Assembly (NCBI GenBank): GCA_016197205.1
Contig: JACPWG010000193.1
Coordinates: 1 to 64,000 of the forward strand
Origin: Planctomycetota bacterium
Lineage (GTDB): Bacteria; Planctomycetota; MHYJ01; WSZJ01; JACPWG01
DNA: 64,000 nucleotides
Direction: 5' to 3'
Below are positions 23,101-31,034 of this stretch, in pieces (position 1 is the first letter of the stretch; each line of letters begins with the position of its first letter). The notes under the pieces were generated by a model. It did no database searches. It had not been told where the DNA came from and worked only from the letters and a program-made list of their open reading frames with translations. The translations under genes were made by a program, and so were the position numbers.

Positions 23101-25349
23101 ACCTGCGAAACATCCCTCCCACGCCGGCGAACTACGCGCAACGCAGCGGCCGCGCAGGCCGCAGCGGCCAGCCGGCGCTCGTCTTCACCTACTGCGCGGC
23201 GGGAAGCCCGCATGACCAGTACTTCTTCAAGCGGCCCGAGCTGATGGTGGCCGGCCAGGTGACACCGCCGCGACTGGACCTGGCGAACGAGGACCTTGTT
23301 CGGGCGCATATCCACAGTATCTGGCTCGCGGAGACCGAACAGGGGCTCGGGAAGTCGCTCAGGGACGTCCTGGACGTCTCCGGTGACAAGCCGAGCCTGG
23401 CTTTGCAGGACGTCGTTCGGGATAGCATCGGTCGAGAGGAGGCCGCCGCGCGAGGGCGAGTCCGTGCCCACCAGGTCTTGGCCACCCTTGAGGGCGAACT
23501 GCGCGCCTCCGATTGGTTCACGGATCGCTGGGTGGGTGATGTTCTGGCCCAGGCGGTCCGGCAGTTCGACCAGGCCTGCGAACGCTGGCGGGGTCTCTTC
23601 CGAGCCGCTCTTGAGCAGGCCGAGGCGCAGGATCGGATCATCCGCGACGCGTCGCGCAACCCGATGGACAAACGCCAGGCCGAGCAGCTCCGTCGTGAGG
23701 CTGAGGCGCAGCTCAAGCTCCTTGCTGAATCCGAAAACGTGATCCAATCCGATTTCTACAGCTACCGCTACTTCGCCAGCGAGGGTTTCCTCCCCGGGTA
23801 CAGCTTCCCTCGACTGCCGCTCTCCGCCTACATTCCAGGCCGTCGCCCGATCAAGGGCCGGGATGAATTCCTCTCGCGTCCTCGCTTCCTCGCGATCACC
23901 GAATTCGGTCCTCGCGCGATGGTGTACCACGAAGGCTCTCGCTACGTGATCAACAAGGTGATCCTGCCGGTGAGCAACGACCAGGTCCTTACGAGCTCGG
24001 CTAAGATCTGTGACGGGTGCGGCTACTTGCATCCGGTGGCGGGCGGAGCGGGCCCCGACTTGTGCGAGCACTGCGCCGCTCCGCTTGGGAATACTCTTCC
24101 CAATTTCTTCCGACTCCAGAACGTGAGCACTAAGCGTCGGAATCAGATCAACTCCGACGAGGAAGAGCGGCTCCGGATGGGGTATGAAATCAAGACGGCC
24201 GTGCGCTTCAGCGAGCGCGACGGTCGCCCGCTGTACCGTTCGGCGGCCGTGAAGCGCGACGGGAAGCGGCTAGGCGACCTGGCCTACGGCCACGCCGCGA
24301 CGCTTTGGCGCATCAACCTGGGCTGGACTCGACGGAAGGACAAGGGCCAGTACGGCTTTGTCCTCGACATGGAGCGGGGCTTCTGGGGGAAGAACAATCA
24401 AGTGGCGATCGAGGAGGACGATACGGACCCCATGAGCGGCCGGGTGCGGCGGATCATCCCGTTCGTGGAGGACCGGAAAAACTGCCTGATCTTGCGGTTC
24501 GACGGGGTGGAAGCCGGGGCGGTTACGACCAGTGGGTATGGGGCTGAGGGCAGCGCAGGAGCGTCGAGGGGAGCGGGCTCGCGGAGCTACGCCGCCGCAC
24601 ATGAGGTGATGGCCTCGCTCCAAGCGGCGCTCAAGACCGCGATGCAGGTCCGGTACCAGCTCGAAGACAACGAACTCGCCGCGGAGGCTCTGCCCGACAG
24701 CGAGGATCGACGCGCGATTCTGGTCTACGAGGCCGCCGAGGGCGGGGCCGGCGTCCTGCGGCGTTTGCTGGATGACCGCGATGCTCTCGCCGAGGTGAGC
24801 CGGGTAGCGCTGGAGCTTTGCCACTTCGACCCTGCGTCGGGCGAGGATCGCCGACGAGCGCGCCCCGACCGGGAGGAGTGCGAAGCGGCCTGCTACGATT
24901 GCCTAATGAGCTACGGGAATCAGCGGGACCACAAGCTGCTCGATCGCCGGGCCGTGCGCGACATGCTCCTGGCACTGGCTTCGGCCACGGTCGAGAGCGC
25001 ACCGACCGCGGCCCCGCGTGGCGAACACGTGGAAGTTCTGTCGCGGCAAGCCGGCTCGGATCTTGAACGGCGCTGGCTGCGCTTCTTGAACGAGAAGGGC
25101 TACCGACTGCCCTCGCGCGCCCAGGTCCTGATTGGGGCGTGCCGGACTCGGCCCGATTTCGTGTACGATGAGGCGCAAGCCGCGATCTACATCGACGGGC
25201 CGGTCCACCGGTATCCGGAACGGGCCGCGCGCGACGCGGCGCAGACGGAGGCGCTCGCTGATCTGGGGTACACGGTCATCCGATTCTCGGATGAGGAAGA
25301 CTGGGCGGCGAAGTTGGGGCAGCACCCCTACCTGTTTGGGAAGCCTTGA
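20118..25349 (+). CDS. Giant DEAD/DEAH helicase with DUF1998 and C-terminal nuclease-like domain; 5'-truncated
   Basis: About 1,743 codons of coding sequence, but with no normal start codon: the first in-frame one is the GTG at 20397, which would delete the sequence before the Walker A motif (TTGTGSGKS). The upstream coding sequence (SFVNILDPRIREYVDK ... PLRLHKHQADAAKIARTG) clearly belongs to the protein. Helicase motifs follow: DEMH at 20760-20771, SFTDNRQDAS, then MELGVDIAELN and QRSGRAGRSGQ. Zinc-binding pairs CRECGQ, CLNCG and CDGCG/CEHC are present, and the DUF1998 region ends in CYDCLMSYGNQRDH. The last roughly 100 residues (RPDFVYDEAQAAIYIDGPVH ... LGYTVIRFSD) resemble the Vsr/DUF559 restriction-endonuclease fold. 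DUF1998 helicases occur in DISARM and Druantia phage defence. This is the first gene of the island and is probably impaired unless it initiates unusually. Confidence 0.8.
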   Translation, partial: YSGSFVNILDPRIREYVDKTVGEGFLWPDPLLQLNPAFAPGESIDQLVDAGVLHDDCRAVFRIKPEPRDAGKPLRLHKHQADAAKIARTGASYVLTTGTGSGKSLAYIIPIVDHVLRAGSGRGIQAIIVYPMNALANSQHGELTKFLCHGYPDGRGPVSFARYTGQESPEEKQSIIGHPPDILLTNYVMLELLLTRPDEVPLIRSAQGLRFLVLDEMHTYRGRQGADVALLVRRTRDRLAAVELQCVGTSATLAGSGTRRERCAEVAKVATLLFGTEVRLEHVISESLSRTTPDRDLKDPSFLRELTARVSDASGKPPTDFDAFVKDPLSVWIETTFGITTEQDPENKTGHLVRNCPKPISGKQGAAAKLAGSTGLPVDACAGALQTALLGGYCVKHPETGFPVFAFRLHQFISRGDTVWASLEPESQRYLTAHGQQFVPNDRKRVLLPLVFCRECGQEYFCVQARLDGASGSRVFEPRELSDHLTGDDAEAGFLFFNTSRPWPNDVKAELQRLPDDWIEDHRGGSRVRANRREHVPRTLRITPEGREVEAGALGLSVQYFAAPFRFCLNCGVAYGGRQGSDFAKLGTLGSEGRSTATTILSMSAIRHLRKENLPERARKLLSFTDNRQDASLQAGHFNDFVQIGVLRSALFRACRDAGADGLRHEVLTQKVFRALELPVALYASDPDVRFNALAETQRALRDVIGYRLYVDLQRGWRITSPNLEQTGLLHLDYLSLSDVCAAEDVWRKTHRALSQAAPATRVDVARTLLDFMRRELAIKVEYLERLTQERIRLQSNQRLIPPLAIDENEGLFQESRVLYPRAGGAEDDPGHLYLSPRGGFGQYLRRASTFPEYREKLEVSDAEQICTRLLEALRVGGLVEIVEQPRSKGDVAGYQVPASAMAWVAGDGTQPFHDPIRTPSRSSTGGRTNRFFVEFYRAIAAEARGLEAREHTAQVPNYIRQDREDRFRDARLPVLYCSPTMELGVDIAELNLVNLRNIPPTPANYAQRSGRAGRSGQPALVFTYCAAGSPHDQYFFKRPELMVAGQVTPPRLDLANEDLVRAHIHSIWLAETEQGLGKSLRDVLDVSGDKPSLALQDVVRDSIGREEAAARGRVRAHQVLATLEGELRASDWFTDRWVGDVLAQAVRQFDQACERWRGLFRAALEQAEAQDRIIRDASRNPMDKRQAEQLRREAEAQLKLLAESENVIQSDFYSYRYFASEGFLPGYSFPRLPLSAYIPGRRPIKGRDEFLSRPRFLAITEFGPRAMVYHEGSRYVINKVILPVSNDQVLTSSAKICDGCGYLHPVAGGAGPDLCEHCAAPLGNTLPNFFRLQNVSTKRRNQINSDEEERLRMGYEIKTAVRFSERDGRPLYRSAAVKRDGKRLGDLAYGHAATLWRINLGWTRRKDKGQYGFVLDMERGFWGKNNQVAIEEDDTDPMSGRVRRIIPFVEDRKNCLILRFDGVEAGAVTTSGYGAEGSAGASRGAGSRSYAAAHEVMASLQAALKTAMQVRYQLEDNELAAEALPDSEDRRAILVYEAAEGGAGVLRRLLDDRDALAEVSRVALELCHFDPASGEDRRRARPDREECEAACYDCLMSYGNQRDHKLLDRRAVRDMLLALASATVESAPTAAPRGEHVEVLSRQAGSDLERRWLRFLNEKGYRLPSRAQVLIGACRTRPDFVYDEAQAAIYIDGPVHRYPERAARDAAQTEALADLGYTVIRFSDEEDWAAKLGQHPYLFGKP

Positions 25350-25380
25350 GGACCGGCCGTGCGGGACTTCTCCACACGCG

Positions 25381-25480
25381 ATGCAGGTTGCGACCGGGCA
25401 CATGGAAAAGACTGGCTGGCACGTCGCCGACGTGTCTGCGGGCAAGGTGGGGTGGGACCTGACCTGCACGCGGGGAAGCC
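25381..25480 (+). pseudogene. Remnant resembling a DUF3883-type domain
   Basis: The frame starting at 25381 reads ATGHMEKTGWHVADVSAGKV followed by GWDLTC. This resembles the start of DUF3883 (a restriction-endonuclease-like domain common in defence islands), where a helix of this type precedes G-x-D-(I/L). After this point the similarity is lost and the following frame is low in protein-like character. It is probably a scar of a deleted gene or of the end of the helicase cassette. I am not sure. Confidence 0.3.
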
Positions 25481-25585
25481 TAGCACTCGGGCACGGCGTG
25501 CAGCGCAGCGCGGCCCGGCGGACGGGAGTGAACGTTACCGCCCCCCGACGCATTTCAACCGCGAGGCGGTACACCTCGGCGAGGA

Positions 25586-25615
25586 TTGAGCCGACCGCAG
25601 CGGGCGTGGTAGAAT
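25586..25615 (+). promoter_or_regulatory. Internal promoter of the defence island
   Basis: TTGAGC (25586-25591), an 18-bp spacer and TAGAAT (25610-25615). It would drive the frameshifted small ORF, hicBA and, by read-through, the SNF2 helicase, DUF4062 and methyltransferase genes, independently of the damaged first gene. Confidence 0.55.
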
Positions 25616-25686
25616 GACCAGCGATGGGGTGCTATCCGCCAACGGCGTCGTGCAGATGCCGCGCATCGAGATCGAGAGGTGGCATC

Positions 25687-25930
25687 GTGAGACGAGATGA
25701 AGTGATGTCTTTTTTTGAGCGGAGGCCGTTTCAGCCGTTTCGAATGCCCATGGTGAGCGGAACGACCACGGACATTCGTGCCCGAGAACAGGATCGGTCC
25801 CCATCATGTTGCGTTTCTCAACAAGCGAGGCGTGATCGAGGTGATCGCAATGGAGTTCATCGAGTCCCTTGAGCCACTGGGCGGGAGGCCGGCGAATGGC
25901 GGGCGAAGAGGAAGGGCCGGGTCGAGGTAA
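25687..25930 (+). pseudogene. Frameshifted small protein (KPFxPF-type, unknown function)
   Basis: A GTG start at 25687 (GAGAGG upstream) begins VRRDEVMSFFERRPFQPFRM ... SGTTTDIR. Near 25790 the natural continuation moves to the next frame (IGPHHVAFLNKRGVIEVIAM, then EFIESLEPL) and ends at the TAA at 25928. The combined product resembles small planctomycete proteins of the pattern FxxRPFxPFxxxxxDGxxxxVxHPE...I...VIxIxxIxxLE. A one-base change around 25770-25790 explains the break. It could also be a sequencing error. No function is known. Confidence 0.5.
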
Positions 25931-25953
25931 CCTCCGTTTTGCGGAACGATCTC

Positions 25954-26184
25954 ATGAAGCGCAAGTACGCCGTCGTTTACCAGCCCATCGAAGACGGTTG
26001 GATCATGGCGACCGTCCCAGACCTGCCGGGCGCTGTGACCCAAGGGAAAACCATGGCGGAAGCCCGCGCGATGATCAAGGAGGCTGTCGAGTTGCTCTTG
26101 GAGAGCTATCGCGCAAACGCCGAAAAGGACGCGCCCGGCAATGCCGTCTGGGAGACCTTGACCGTTGAAGCTCCGACGACATGA
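25954..26184 (+). CDS. hicB: HicB-family antitoxin
   Basis: 76 residues from the ATG at 25954. It has the HicB partial-RNase-H-like fold pattern: YAVVYQPIEDGWIMATVPDL, then PGAVTQGKTMAEARAMIKEA and VELLLESYRA. It is expected to bind and neutralise HicA and to repress the operon. The usual C-terminal DNA-binding domain is absent, so this is the short form. The stop overlaps the start of hicA (ATGA), indicating coupled translation, with the antitoxin first. Confidence 0.88.
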   Translation: MKRKYAVVYQPIEDGWIMATVPDLPGAVTQGKTMAEARAMIKEAVELLLESYRANAEKDAPGNAVWETLTVEAPTT

Positions 26185-26366
26185 AACGGCGCGAGATCGT
26201 TCGGCATATCCGCTCGCACGGCTGCTACCTCGACCGCGAGGGGGCGAATCACAGCATCTACCGGAATCCTGCGAATGGTCGATGCTCCGCTGTTCCCAGG
26301 CACACCGAGGTGAAAGACACCCTCGCTCGAGCCATCTGCGACCAACTGGGCATTCCTCGTCCTTGA
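26181..26366 (+). CDS. hicA: HicA-family mRNA interferase toxin
   Basis: 61 residues: a small basic dsRBD-like fold, MKRREIVRHIRSHGCYLDRE, then GANHSIYRNPANGR with the conserved histidine of the catalytic/RNA-binding site, and PRHTEVKDTLARAICDQLGI. HicA cleaves mRNA when it is not bound by HicB. It overlaps hicB by 4 bp and is followed 16 bp later by the SNF2 helicase gene, so toxin-antitoxin and defence genes share a transcript. Confidence 0.88.
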   Translation: MKRREIVRHIRSHGCYLDREGANHSIYRNPANGRCSAVPRHTEVKDTLARAICDQLGIPRP

Positions 26367-26382
26367 TTCAGGACGGTCCCCC

Positions 26383-29241
26383 ATGCCCTTCGCCGTCGGC
26401 TCCCTCGTCCGCGCCCGCGGTCGCGAGTGGGTCGTCCTCCCCGAGTCCGCTCAGGCCCCGGAGCTCCTTGTCCTCCGCCCGCTCGGCGGAACCGAGGACG
26501 AAGTCACCGGCATCTACCTCCCCCTCGAGACCGTCGAGCCCGCACGCTTCGACCTCCCCGATCCCGCCCAGGTCGGCGACTTCCGCTCTTGCCACCTCCT
26601 GCGCGACGCCATCCGACTCGGCTTCCGCTCCAGCGCCGGCCCTTTCCGATCCTTCGCCCGCATCGCTGTCGAGCCGCGACCCTACCAGCTCGTTCCCCTC
26701 CTCATGGCACTCAAGCTCGACCCCGTCCGCTTGCTGATCGCCGACGATGTCGGCATCGGCAAGACCGTCGAGGCCGGCCTGATCGCGCGCGAACTGCTCG
26801 ACCGCGGCGAAGTTCAGCGCCTCGCAGTCCTCTGCCCTCCCCACCTCGCCGAACAGTGGCAGACCGAGCTGCGCGCCAAGTTTCACATCGACGCCGAGGT
26901 CGTCCTTCCCAGCACCGCAACCCGCCTCGAACGGAACTGCCGCGTCGGTCAATCTCTCTTCGACCTCCACCCCCACGTCATCGTCTCGCTCGACTTCATC
27001 AAGACCGACCGCCGCCGCGACGAGTTCCTCCGCACCTGCCCCGAGCTGGTTATCGTGGATGAAGCACACACGTGCACCTGGGGTCAGGGGGGCCGCAGCT
27101 CACGGCATCAGCGGCACCAGCTCCTCAGCGGATTGGCTGCGGATCCCGATCGCCACCTGCTGCTCGTCACCGCCACGCCCCACAGTGGGAACGCGACCGC
27201 GCATCGCTCTCTCCTGCTCCTCCTGAATCCCGACTTCGGCAACCTGCCCGAAGACCTGACGGGAGCGGAGAACGAGTCCCACCGCCGCCGCCTCGCCGCC
27301 CACTACGTTCAACGTCGCCGCGGTGACATCGAGCATTACCTGGATGCCGACACGCCGTTCCCGAAGCGGGAAGAAGCCGAGGAAACCTACAAGCTCTCCG
27401 CCGATTACAAGAAACTCTTCGAGCGCGTGCTCGCCTACGCCCGCGAGACCATCATAGATCAGTCCGGCCCCGCAGCCCCCGCCGGCGCCCGCGGCCACCG
27501 CCAGCGGGTGCGCTGGTGGTCGGCGCTCGCGCTCCTGCGTTCCCTCGCGAGCAGCCCCGCCGCCGCGGCCGCCACGCTTCGCAACCGCGCCGCGTCCGCC
27601 GACGCCGCCAGCCCCGAGGAGGCTGACGAAGCCGGCCGCCGCGCCGTGTTCGACCAGGAGCCGGAAGATAGCGGAGAGGGCGTCGATGTAACGCCGGGCG
27701 GCGACATGGGGGAGTTCGCGGACGACGAGACCGCGAATCAGCGCCGACTCCGCGAGATGGCCGCCGCCGCCGAGGCACTCCAGGGCGCGAAGGACGAGAA
27801 ACTCAAGCGCGTCCTCCGCGTCGTCGAGTCCGTGCTCAAGGCAGGCTACCACCCAATCCTCTTCTGCCGGTTCATCCCCACGGCCAAGTATCTTGCCGAG
27901 CAACTCCGCGCCAAACTGCCGAAGGACGTGGAGGTGGCCGATGTCACGGGAGCCCTGCCGCCCGCCGAGCGAGAGGAGCGTGTGGCGCAGCTCTCGAAAG
28001 CGAAGCGGCGCGTCCTCGTCGCGACCGATTGCCTGAGCGAGGGCATCAACCTGCAGGACCACTTCAGCGCGGTCGTGCATTACGACCTCGCCTGGAACCC
28101 GACGCGCCATGAGCAGCGAGTCGGCCGCGTCGATCGGTACGGGCAGCCGGCCAAGAAGGTGCGCGCGCTGACCTATTATGGCGTCGATAACCAGATCGAC
28201 GGCATCGTCCTGGACGTCTTGATTCGCAAGCACGACAAGATCCGCAATTTTCTCGGCGTCTCCGTCCCGGTTCCCATCAACACGGACACCGTCATCGAAG
28301 CCATCCTCGAGGGGCTGCTGTTACGGAAAGGACCTGACATTGGAGAACAGCTCCTGCCCGGTTTCGAAGCGGTAATCAAGCCGCATCGCGAGGCCCTGCA
28401 CGCTCAATGGGAGCAGGCGAAGGAACGCGAGAAGCGGTCGCGCACCGTCTTCGCACAGGAGACCCTCAAGGTCGAGGAAGTCGGACGCGAGCTGGTGGCG
28501 GTCCGGGCGGCGATCGGCTCGAGCGTCGATGTAGCCTCTTTCACCCAGGAGTCGCTCCGTGCCCACGGGGCGGTGGTCGAGGACAGCGTGGTCGCTGCGA
28601 CACCGACCGTGCGCTTCGGTCTCGCGGAGGCGTCGCAAGCGCTTCGCGAAGCGCTGGGCAGCGGGGACTCCATCCACGCCCGCTTCGAGCTACCGGTTCC
28701 GGAGGGCGTGGTCCATCTCTCGCGGACCCACCCCTTCGTGGAGGGCCTCGCCGCGCACGTGATGGACAGCGCGCTCGACCCGCTCGCCGCGGGAATCGCC
28801 CGCCGCTGCGGTGTTATCCGTACGCGCAAGGTCCAACTCCGGACCACGGCCCTGCTGGTGCGACTCCGCTACCACATCGTGCGCGTCCACGAAGATGGGG
28901 AACGGCCGCTTCTCGCGGAAGACTGCCGGCTCGTCGCATTCGTCGGTTCGCCCCGTGTCGCGGAGTGGCTTCCTCCCGCCGTCGCCGAAGAGTTGCTCAC
29001 GGCCACGCCCGAGGCCAACGTGCAGCCCGACCAGGCGTCCGAGTTCGTCCGCAAGGTGATCGAAGAGTTCGATGCGCTGCGGCCGCATTTGGACGAAATG
29101 GCCCGAGCGCGCGGCGAGGAGCTCCTCGACGCCCACCGTCGCGTCCGCGTTGCCTCGCGCCTGCGCGGAGTTCGATATCGCGTCGAGCCGCAGCTTCCGC
29201 CGGACGTGCTGGGCGTGTACATCTACCTGCCGATCGCGTGA
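26383..29241 (+). CDS. SNF2-family helicase, DrmD-like (DISARM)
   Basis: 952 residues. The N-terminus (VGSLVRARGREWVVLPES ... PLGGTEDEVTGIY) and the whole layout match the DrmD-type SNF2 proteins of DISARM phage-defence loci. ATPase motifs: G124-I-G-K-T128 in LIADDVGIGKTVEAGL, D226-E-A-H229 in VIVDEAHTC, and LVTATPHSGN. The second RecA lobe has VLVATDCLSEGINLQDHF and HEQRVGRVDRYGQ. The roughly 300 C-terminal residues are a family-specific helical region. There are no nuclease motifs. These proteins translocate on double-stranded DNA and probably help to recognise or process incoming phage DNA. It begins 16 bp after hicA and ends 47 bp before the DUF4062 gene. It is slightly shorter than typical DrmD. 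Confidence 0.85.
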   Translation: MPFAVGSLVRARGREWVVLPESAQAPELLVLRPLGGTEDEVTGIYLPLETVEPARFDLPDPAQVGDFRSCHLLRDAIRLGFRSSAGPFRSFARIAVEPRPYQLVPLLMALKLDPVRLLIADDVGIGKTVEAGLIARELLDRGEVQRLAVLCPPHLAEQWQTELRAKFHIDAEVVLPSTATRLERNCRVGQSLFDLHPHVIVSLDFIKTDRRRDEFLRTCPELVIVDEAHTCTWGQGGRSSRHQRHQLLSGLAADPDRHLLLVTATPHSGNATAHRSLLLLLNPDFGNLPEDLTGAENESHRRRLAAHYVQRRRGDIEHYLDADTPFPKREEAEETYKLSADYKKLFERVLAYARETIIDQSGPAAPAGARGHRQRVRWWSALALLRSLASSPAAAAATLRNRAASADAASPEEADEAGRRAVFDQEPEDSGEGVDVTPGGDMGEFADDETANQRRLREMAAAAEALQGAKDEKLKRVLRVVESVLKAGYHPILFCRFIPTAKYLAEQLRAKLPKDVEVADVTGALPPAEREERVAQLSKAKRRVLVATDCLSEGINLQDHFSAVVHYDLAWNPTRHEQRVGRVDRYGQPAKKVRALTYYGVDNQIDGIVLDVLIRKHDKIRNFLGVSVPVPINTDTVIEAILEGLLLRKGPDIGEQLLPGFEAVIKPHREALHAQWEQAKEREKRSRTVFAQETLKVEEVGRELVAVRAAIGSSVDVASFTQESLRAHGAVVEDSVVAATPTVRFGLAEASQALREALGSGDSIHARFELPVPEGVVHLSRTHPFVEGLAAHVMDSALDPLAAGIARRCGVIRTRKVQLRTTALLVRLRYHIVRVHEDGERPLLAEDCRLVAFVGSPRVAEWLPPAVAEELLTATPEANVQPDQASEFVRKVIEEFDALRPHLDEMARARGEELLDAHRRVRVASRLRGVRYRVEPQLPPDVLGVYIYLPIA

Positions 29242-29288
29242 GCGCCGGCCGTGGACCGACTTGAACTTGGGCGCAGGAGCAGAGCATC

Positions 29289-31034
29289 GTGAGCACGTCA
29301 GCCATCTTTGTCAGCAGCGTCCAGAAAGAGCTCACCGAGGAACGCCGTGCCCTGAAGGCGTTCGTTGAGGGGGACGCGCTGCTCCGTCGCTTCTTCACGG
29401 TGTTTCTTTTCGAAGACCTGCCCGCCGCCGACCAGCGGGTCGATGCCGTCTTTCTCGACCAGGTGGATCGCTCGTCGGTGTACGTCGGACTTTTCGGCAA
29501 CGACTATGGCTTCGAGGATGCAGAGGGCAGATCTCCTACCGAGCGGGAGTTCGATCGAGCCACTCGCCAAGGAAAGCCCCGCTTCATCTTCGTCAAGGGC
29601 GCGGACGATCGCGCGCGCCACCCCAAGATGGCGGCGCTCGTCAGGCGGGCCGGTGATCAGTTGATTCGTCGCCGGTTCGCCGGCGTCTCGGAGCTCACCG
29701 CGGCGCTCTACGCGAGCCTGGTCGAGCATCTCGAACGCACCGGCCGCCTCCGGACCAAACCGTTCGACGCAGCCGCCTGCCCGGACGCGACGCCGGCCGA
29801 CTTGTCGGCCGAGAAGCTGAACTGGTTTCTCGCGCGCGCCCAGGCGGAGCGGGCCTATCCGCTTCCGCCCGGTACCCGCATGAAGACCGCGCTGGCCCAC
29901 CTTAATCTCCTCGACGGTCGCGAGCCCAGCCATGCCGCCGTACTCCTCTTCGGCCACCGCCCGCAGCGATTTCTACTCAGCTCCGAGGTCAAGTGCCTGC
30001 ACTTCCATGGCACCGAGGTGAGCAAACCGATCCCCTCCTACCAGCTCTACAAAGGCACGGTGTTCGAGCTGGTCGATCATGCGCTGGACTTCGTAATGTC
30101 GAAGATCGCGCGCCGGGTCGGCACTCGTGCCCAGGGACCGGCTGCGCCCGTGGACTATGAGCTGCCACGAGAGGCGGTCGCCGAAGCCCTTGTCAACGCG
30201 GTCGCGCACCGCGATTACGCGAGCAACGCCAGCGTGCAAGTGATGCTCTTCGCCGACCGGCTGGAGGTATGGAACCCGGGCGAGCTGCCGCTCTCGCTCA
30301 CGCTCGACGAACTTCGTCGTCCCCACGCATCGATTCCCCGGAATCCGCTGATCGCCGAGCCGATGTTCCTCGCCCACTATTCGGAGAAGGCGGGAACCGG
30401 CATCCTGGACATGATCGCGCGCTGCCGTGAGGCGGGAACTCCGCTGCCGGAGTTCCGACAAAGCGGCGGGCAGTTCGTTCAGGTCCTTGGCCGCCCCAAG
30501 GTTGCGGAGACCCCCGAAGTTACCCCCCAAGTCGCCCCCCAAGTCACCACGGGAGTCGCCCCGGAAGTCCGGCTGGCCCGGCTGGTAAGTGGAGAGATGA
30601 CACGTCAACAACTTCAGAAGGCTCTCAGGCTGAAGGACGCGAAGCACTTCAGGGAAGCTTACCTCCAACCCGCTCTGGACGCGGGCCTGATCGAGATGAC
30701 GATTCCGGACAAGCCCCAGAGCAAGCAACAGAAGTTCCGCTTGGCCGCCGCGGGGCCCCAGGCCACTTCGGGGGTTCCCCCCCATGTCACCCCCCATGTC
30801 ACCCCCGAAGTCGCCCCCGAAGTGAGACTGGCCCGAATCGTACGAGGAGAGATGACGCGCGAGCAGCTTCAACAGTCGCTCGCACTCACGGATGCCAAGC
30901 ATTTCAGAAAGTCCTACCTACAGCCCGCTCTGGACGCCGGCCTGATCGAGATGACGATCCCGGACAAGCCCCGCAGCAGCAAACAGAGGTATCGCCTGAC
31001 CGCCAGGGGGGCGGCGAAGGGCGAGCCGTCATGA
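29289..31034 (+). CDS. DUF4062 - HATPase - winged-helix regulator/sensor protein
   Basis: 581 residues from the GTG at 29289 (AGGAG upstream). Residues 3-95 are DUF4062 (SAIFVSSVQKELTEERRALK ... SSVYVGLFGNDYGF ... ATRQGKPRFIFVKG), a TIR/nucleotide-sugar-hydrolase-like fold. Residues about 165-400 match the central part of Schlafen/AlbA-type regulators (COG2865), including the GHKL-like ATP-binding block ELPREAVAEALVNAVAHRDY and EKAGTGILDMIARC. Here DUF4062 takes the place of the usual AlbA_2 domain. The C-terminus is a tandem duplication of a 76-residue unit: a Val/Pro/Gln linker plus winged helix (EMTRQQLQKALRLKDAKHF and EMTREQLQQSLALTDAKHF). It overlaps the methyltransferase gene by 4 bp. 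It is a plausible infection sensor or regulator of the island. Confidence 0.8.
   Translation: MSTSAIFVSSVQKELTEERRALKAFVEGDALLRRFFTVFLFEDLPAADQRVDAVFLDQVDRSSVYVGLFGNDYGFEDAEGRSPTEREFDRATRQGKPRFIFVKGADDRARHPKMAALVRRAGDQLIRRRFAGVSELTAALYASLVEHLERTGRLRTKPFDAAACPDATPADLSAEKLNWFLARAQAERAYPLPPGTRMKTALAHLNLLDGREPSHAAVLLFGHRPQRFLLSSEVKCLHFHGTEVSKPIPSYQLYKGTVFELVDHALDFVMSKIARRVGTRAQGPAAPVDYELPREAVAEALVNAVAHRDYASNASVQVMLFADRLEVWNPGELPLSLTLDELRRPHASIPRNPLIAEPMFLAHYSEKAGTGILDMIARCREAGTPLPEFRQSGGQFVQVLGRPKVAETPEVTPQVAPQVTTGVAPEVRLARLVSGEMTRQQLQKALRLKDAKHFREAYLQPALDAGLIEMTIPDKPQSKQQKFRLAAAGPQATSGVPPHVTPHVTPEVAPEVRLARIVRGEMTREQLQQSLALTDAKHFRKSYLQPALDAGLIEMTIPDKPRSSKQRYRLTARGAAKGEPS
30519..31001 (+). repeat. 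In-frame tandem duplication, two 228-bp units
   Basis: Units 30519-30746 and 30774-31001 each encode 76 residues: a V/P/Q/H-rich linker (VTPQVAPQV or VTPHVTPEV type) followed by the same winged-helix sequence. The stretch ALDAGLIEMTIPDKP is identical in both. The short spacer between units is 27 bp, keeping the frame. Confidence 0.85.
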
